This document shows positions 60,489-64,000 of a stretch of 64,000 nucleotides of DNA, piece after piece. The notes beneath the pieces are model-generated. The model worked only from the letters and a program-made list of their open reading frames with translations. It was not told where the DNA came from and did no database searches. Source of the DNA: Promicromonospora sp. Populi (GTDB taxonomy: Bacteria > Actinomycetota > Actinomycetes > Actinomycetales > Cellulomonadaceae). Where the stretch lies: contig NZ_CP163528.1 in assembly GCF_041081105.1 (NCBI RefSeq), positions 2,294,001 through 2,358,000 on the forward strand, in the 5' to 3' direction. Each line of letters begins with the position of its first letter. The stretch's first letter is position 1. The position numbers and the translations under genes are program-made.

Positions 60489-61481
60489 TCAGGCCGGCAC
60501 GCCCGGCGTTCCCGCCGCGCCCGGCAGCGCCGCGCCCGGCAGCGCCGCCGCGTACCGCCGGGACAGGACCCCGAGGTGCTCGACCAGCTCCGCCGGCCCC
60601 TCCACCGTGAAGTCCAGCCCGAGCAGACCGATCCACACGGCCACCATCTCGAGGCTGTCCCCGCCGGTGACGAGCACGCTCGTGCTGTCGTCCCGCGGCT
60701 CGACGGTCCCCACCGCCGGGTTGATGCGGGCGAGCACCTCGTCGGCCGGGGCGTGCACGACGATCCGGGCGTGCACCGCCCAGCCCGTCCGCGCCACCTC
60801 GCGCACCACGAGCTCGGTCAGGTCCACCGGCGGCTCGGTGGGCACGAACCGCCGTCCGCCGGGGTGGCGCAGCTCCAGCCAGTCCACCCGGAACGGCTGC
60901 CACCGGCCCGAGGCGACGTCCCGCCCCACGAGGTACCACCGGCGCTGCCAGGCCACGAGCCGGGCCGGCTCCACCTCCAGCGGTTCCTCGCGGTACCAGC
61001 AGCGCAACCCCTGATGGTCCCGGATCGCGGCGGCCAGCTCCGAGAGCAGCGCCGGGTCGACGACGGGATCCTCGACGTTGCTGTCCGTGTTCACCGGACC
61101 CGTGCTCGTGGCGTCACGCAGCGCCGCCACCTGGCGGCGCAGGCGCTCGGGCAGGACGTGCTCGAGCTTGCCGAGCGCCCGGGCGCTGCTCTCCTCGATC
61201 CCCGCGACGGCGCTTGCGGAGCGCAGGCCGACCGCCATGGCGACCGCCTCGTCGTCGTCGAGCACCAGCGGGGGCAGTTTGCCGCCCACGCCCAGCCGGT
61301 ACCGGCCACCCGGCCCGCGCACGCTGTCGACGGGGTAGCCCAGGTCGCGCAGGCGCGCGACGTCGTTGCGCACCGTGCGGTCGGTGACGTCGAGCCGGTC
61401 GGCGAGCTCGGTCCCCGACCACTCGGCGCGGGACTGCAGCATGCCGAGGAGGGCGAGCAGGCGCCCCGCCGTCGTACTCAT
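60489..61481 (-). CDS. WYL-domain transcriptional regulator
   Basis: 330 residues from ATG 61481. A DeoR-type winged HTH (LLALLGMLQSRAEWSGTELADRLDVTDRTVRNDVARLRDLGY) is followed by the WYL domain (LRCWYREEPLEVEPARLVAWQRRWYLVGRDVASG, FRVDWLELRHPG). The tail is a short Ala-Leu-Pro-Gly repeat encoded by a 15-bp tandem unit. It is divergent from an epoxide hydrolase gene, so control of that gene is likely. WYL domains bind small ligands or nucleic acid. Confidence 0.9.
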   Translation of the reverse strand: MSTTAGRLLALLGMLQSRAEWSGTELADRLDVTDRTVRNDVARLRDLGYPVDSVRGPGGRYRLGVGGKLPPLVLDDDEAVAMAVGLRSASAVAGIEESSARALGKLEHVLPERLRRQVAALRDATSTGPVNTDSNVEDPVVDPALLSELAAAIRDHQGLRCWYREEPLEVEPARLVAWQRRWYLVGRDVASGRWQPFRVDWLELRHPGGRRFVPTEPPVDLTELVVREVARTGWAVHARIVVHAPADEVLARINPAVGTVEPRDDSTSVLVTGGDSLEMVAVWIGLLGLDFTVEGPAELVEHLGVLSRRYAAALPGAALPGAAGTPGVPA

Positions 61482-61569
61482 CGCGGCTCCCAAAATGTCC
61501 GAGAATTTACTCCACCCTTAAGAGAATAAAGGAACGAACGGTTCCTGAACGGCTCGTAATGTCTGAGAC

Positions 61570-62736
61570 ATGGAGACCACGCAGAACACCCAGGACACCA
61601 CCGCCGCCGACATCCGCCCCTTCCGGATCGAGATCCCGCAGGCCGACCTCGACGACCTCGCGGACCGCCTCGCCCGGACCCGGTTCGCCCCGGCCGCCCC
61701 CGGCGACTCGTGGGACTACGGGACGCCCGAGGCGTACCTCCGCGAGTCCGTCGAGCAGTGGCGCAACGAGTTCGACTGGCGCTCGGTCGAGGAGCACGCC
61801 AACTCCTTCCCGCAGTTCATCACCGAGATCGACGGTCAGAACGTGCACTTCGTCCACGTCCGCTCGGCAGAGCCCGGCGCGCGAGCCCTGCTCCTCTCCC
61901 ACACCTACCCGGGCTCGTTCCTCGAGTTCCTCGACCTGATCGGGCCCCTCACCGACCCGGTGGCCCACGGCGGCCGGGCCGAGGACGCGTTCCACGTGGT
62001 GGTCCCGTCCACCCCCGGCTTCGGCTTCAGCACCCCGCTGAGCGAGCCGGCCGACGGCGGGAGCTGGACCATGGCCCGCGTCGCCCGCACCTTCGACACG
62101 CTGATGCGGCAGCTCGGCTACGACTCCTACGGCATCCACGGCAGCGACGGCGGTGCCATGATCGGGCGCGAGCTGGCAGTGCTCGACCCGGAGGGCTTCC
62201 TCGGCGCGCACGTGCTGCAGCTCTTCTCGTTCCCCTCCGGCGCGGAGGGCGAGATGGACGGGTTCGGCCCCAAGGAGTTCGCCGCCCTCGGCCACATGCA
62301 GTGGTTCCAGAGCGTGGGCGGGTACAACGCGATGAACGGCTCGCGACCGCAGACGATCGCCGCCGGGCTCAGCGACTCGCCCGTCGCACAGCTCGCGTAC
62401 AACGAGCTGTTCGAGAACTTCGGCAACGGCACCAGCCTCGTCTCCCGCGACCAGGTGCTCGCGCAGGTCAGCCTCTACTGGCTCACCAACACGTCCGCTA
62501 CGGCGGTGCGGTACCACTACACCGAGCCGCGCTCCGGGGCGGAGCCGGTGGTGAGCACCGGCCGGATCGGCGTGGCCGTCTTCGCCGACGACTTCCAGAC
62601 CATCCGGGCGTTCGCCGAGCGGGACAACGCGCGCATCGAGCACTGGGCCGAGTACCCGAAGGGCGGCCACTTCGCGGCCCTGGAGGTTCCGGAGCTGGTG
62701 GTCGAAGACCTCCGGGCCTTCTTCCCGAAGAACTGA
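61570..62736 (+). CDS. Epoxide hydrolase, alpha/beta-hydrolase with EHN domain
   Basis: 388 residues. The N-terminal EHN region (IRPFRIEIPQADLDDLADRLARTRFAP, then WRSVEEHANSFPQFITEIDG) precedes the alpha/beta-hydrolase core, with the oxyanion HTYPGSF, nucleophile Asp in GIHGSDGGAMIG and catalytic His in KGGHFAALEVPE. It should open epoxides to diols; the physiological substrate is unknown. It is divergent from the WYL regulator by 88 bp. Confidence 0.93.
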   Translation: METTQNTQDTTAADIRPFRIEIPQADLDDLADRLARTRFAPAAPGDSWDYGTPEAYLRESVEQWRNEFDWRSVEEHANSFPQFITEIDGQNVHFVHVRSAEPGARALLLSHTYPGSFLEFLDLIGPLTDPVAHGGRAEDAFHVVVPSTPGFGFSTPLSEPADGGSWTMARVARTFDTLMRQLGYDSYGIHGSDGGAMIGRELAVLDPEGFLGAHVLQLFSFPSGAEGEMDGFGPKEFAALGHMQWFQSVGGYNAMNGSRPQTIAAGLSDSPVAQLAYNELFENFGNGTSLVSRDQVLAQVSLYWLTNTSATAVRYHYTEPRSGAEPVVSTGRIGVAVFADDFQTIRAFAERDNARIEHWAEYPKGGHFAALEVPELVVEDLRAFFPKN

Positions 62737-62760
62737 CCGCCCGCCGACCGAGCGCCAAGA

Positions 62761-62838
62761 AAGGTTCGCTTCGACCAAGCGGTACGGCCTGCATTCGTCA
62801 CGGAATGCAGGCCGTACCGCTTGGTCGAAGCGGACCTT
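62761..62838. terminator. 36-bp inverted repeat between convergent genes
   Basis: Arms 62761-62796 and 62803-62838 are complementary over 36 bp with one mismatch (position 62766) around a GTCACG loop. It separates the epoxide hydrolase from the convergent AztD-like gene and should stop transcription from both sides. Confidence 0.9.
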
Positions 62839-62870
62839 CTCAGTGCTGGTCCGTTCTCAGTGCCGGTCCG

Positions 62871-64000
62871 TCAATCGGCCTCGTGGGTGTGCGGCTCGTC
62901 GCCCGTCACGCCGTTCAGCTCGTTCGGGGTGACGCCCAGGTCGGCCGACTGCCAGACCTCACCCGTCTCGACGTCGACCGCGTGGATCGAGCCCGTCGCC
63001 GGGTCGGTCACGTACACGGAACCGTCCAGGACGAGGATCGCGGGGCGCGGGTCCTGCCACTCGACGGGCTCGGTCCACTCGTCGATCACCGGGATCGACC
63101 GCGTCAGCTCCGCCGTCTCCGGGTCGATCACGTGCACCTGGCCGTCGGTGCCGAGCACGAGGGCAGCGCCATCGTCACTGCGCGCGAGCGACCGGAACGT
63201 GTACGACGACGGCAGCTCGACCAGCTCCAGCTCCCCGCTCCGGGTGTCGATCAGCGAGACGCGCGTCGGACGCTCCAGCTCGGCGTCCTCGTCCGTCTTG
63301 TAGTCGCCGAGCACGATCGGCGAATCCTCGGTGCCGGCCTGGTTGCCGATGCGGCCGTACGCATCGGGCGACTCGACCTTCGTGATCTCGCCGTCCGCGT
63401 AGATCACCGCGCCGGTCTCGCAGCCGATCACCACCGCCTCGTCGGCGGCCACGGCCTCGCCGTGGACTCCGGGGCAGTCGTCGGACGCCGCGATCTCTTC
63501 GCCGTCGCCGTCGAGCACCCGGATGCCCGTGCGTGCATCCTCCGTGCCCTCCGAGACGACGAGCGTGTCGTCCGTCAGCTCTACGGCCACACCATGATGG
63601 GCCGACGGCGTCGTGTACTCCCTGGCTGCCGCGTCGGCGTCGGCCACGTGCTCCGAGTCGAGCACGCGGACCAGGCCGGTGCCGTCGTCGAACAGCGCGG
63701 TACGCCCCTCGTGGACGACGACGTGACCGGGCTCGACGGCCTCGTACCCGACGTCGGTGAGGACGGGATCCGCCGTCCAGTAGTGCGCGTGGTCCCCGTG
63801 GGCCTCGGCCCAGGTGCCCAGGTCGAGAGCGCGGAACTCGCCGCCCGTCGAGACCATCAGGTGACGCTCGTCGCCGGCGGCGTTGAGCCGGGTGAAGCCG
63901 TCCAGCTCGATCTGGCCGACGGTCTCGAGGCTCATCGCGTCCAGGACCAGGACGCCGCCGTCATACGAGACCGCGAGGCGTGGCGTGCGCGACTGGACCT
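62871..64000 (-). CDS. aztD: AztD-like zinc chaperone, 5' end beyond window
   Basis: The frame stays open to the right edge (PRLAVSYDGGVLVLDAMSLETVG before the internal ATG 63935), so the start lies outside. About 375 residues are visible. They form a repeated-strand beta-propeller with histidine-rich patches (EAHGDHAHYW, SAHHGVAVEL) and GRTALFDDGTG, as in AztD, the periplasmic zinc metallochaperone that works with an AztABC zinc ABC importer. The signal peptide and transporter genes, if present, would be just outside the window. Confidence 0.75.
   Translation of the reverse strand, partial: VQSRTPRLAVSYDGGVLVLDAMSLETVGQIELDGFTRLNAAGDERHLMVSTGGEFRALDLGTWAEAHGDHAHYWTADPVLTDVGYEAVEPGHVVVHEGRTALFDDGTGLVRVLDSEHVADADAAAREYTTPSAHHGVAVELTDDTLVVSEGTEDARTGIRVLDGDGEEIAASDDCPGVHGEAVAADEAVVIGCETGAVIYADGEITKVESPDAYGRIGNQAGTEDSPIVLGDYKTDEDAELERPTRVSLIDTRSGELELVELPSSYTFRSLARSDDGAALVLGTDGQVHVIDPETAELTRSIPVIDEWTEPVEWQDPRPAILVLDGSVYVTDPATGSIHAVDVETGEVWQSADLGVTPNELNGVTGDEPHTHEAD

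Noticed and set aside
1..64000. tRNA, rRNA, riboswitch or insertion sequence
   Set aside because: I found no cloverleaf-type sequence, conserved riboswitch core, transposase gene or flanking target duplication on either strand.

Overview
This 64 kb window comes from a high-GC actinobacterial chromosome. The signs are very high G+C, many GTG starts, mycothiol- and F420-type enzyme families, a streptomycete-type hut operon and PapA-like acyltransferases. A Micrococcales member such as the Promicromonosporaceae/Cellulosimicrobium group is my inference from overall feel; no rRNA or species marker is present. I see no tRNA, rRNA, CRISPR array or intact insertion sequence.

Layout. (1) 0-5 kb: 3' end of an Eis-like acetyltransferase, a small membrane protein, a TetR regulator with an FMN-oxidase-like gene, a mycothiol-dependent enzyme, and malate:quinone oxidoreductase. 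(2) 5-17 kb: an MFS exporter, its ArsR-type regulator, five condensation/PapA-type acyltransferase homologues and a frameshifted GT1 glycosyltransferase. This looks like an uncharacterised acylated-glycolipid locus. (3) 17-27 kb: proton-translocating transhydrogenase (pntAB), a frameshifted P450 beside an IclR regulator, then lipid kinase / alkyl-DHAP-synthase-like flavoprotein / TetR / glpD, the same set as Mycobacterium tuberculosis Rv2252-Rv2249c. (4) 27-36.5 kb: PAP2 phosphatase and a complete histidine-utilisation operon (hutH-hutU-allantoate-amidohydrolase-like-hutF-hutI) with a divergent IclR/HutR regulator. (5) 36.5-43.7 kb: a clpP pair in which the second subunit lacks the catalytic serine, a convergent PopR/ClgR-like regulator ending in Leu-Ala-Ala, gamma carbonic anhydrase, a MurG paralogue, a lipoprotein, and AraC plus aldo-keto reductase.

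(6) 43.7-50.7 kb: a patchwork of accessory genes (HAD phosphatase, HTH-DUF5919, NUDIX, SLOG/LOG, DUF429) with a wrecked peptide deformylase and an aminoglycoside-kinase remnant. (7) 50.7-54.5 kb: yceI, an ECF sigma factor and its zinc anti-sigma factor behind a self-type ECF promoter, then a deazaflavin-type protein and a secreted endonuclease I. (8) 54.5-60.4 kb: a polyol ABC importer without its own ATPase, a SorC regulator and mannitol 2-dehydrogenase, tied together by shared operator sequences. (9) 60.4-64 kb: WYL regulator, epoxide hydrolase and the 3' part of an AztD-like zinc chaperone.

Two sequence-level themes recur. Convergent gene pairs end in long, nearly perfect inverted repeats, two of which (27.1 and 30.8 kb) are copies of one dispersed palindrome. 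Several genes also end inside short tandem duplications (11-15 bp, or pentamer arrays) that carry the stop codon. Similar expansions occur inside coding sequences as low-complexity linkers.
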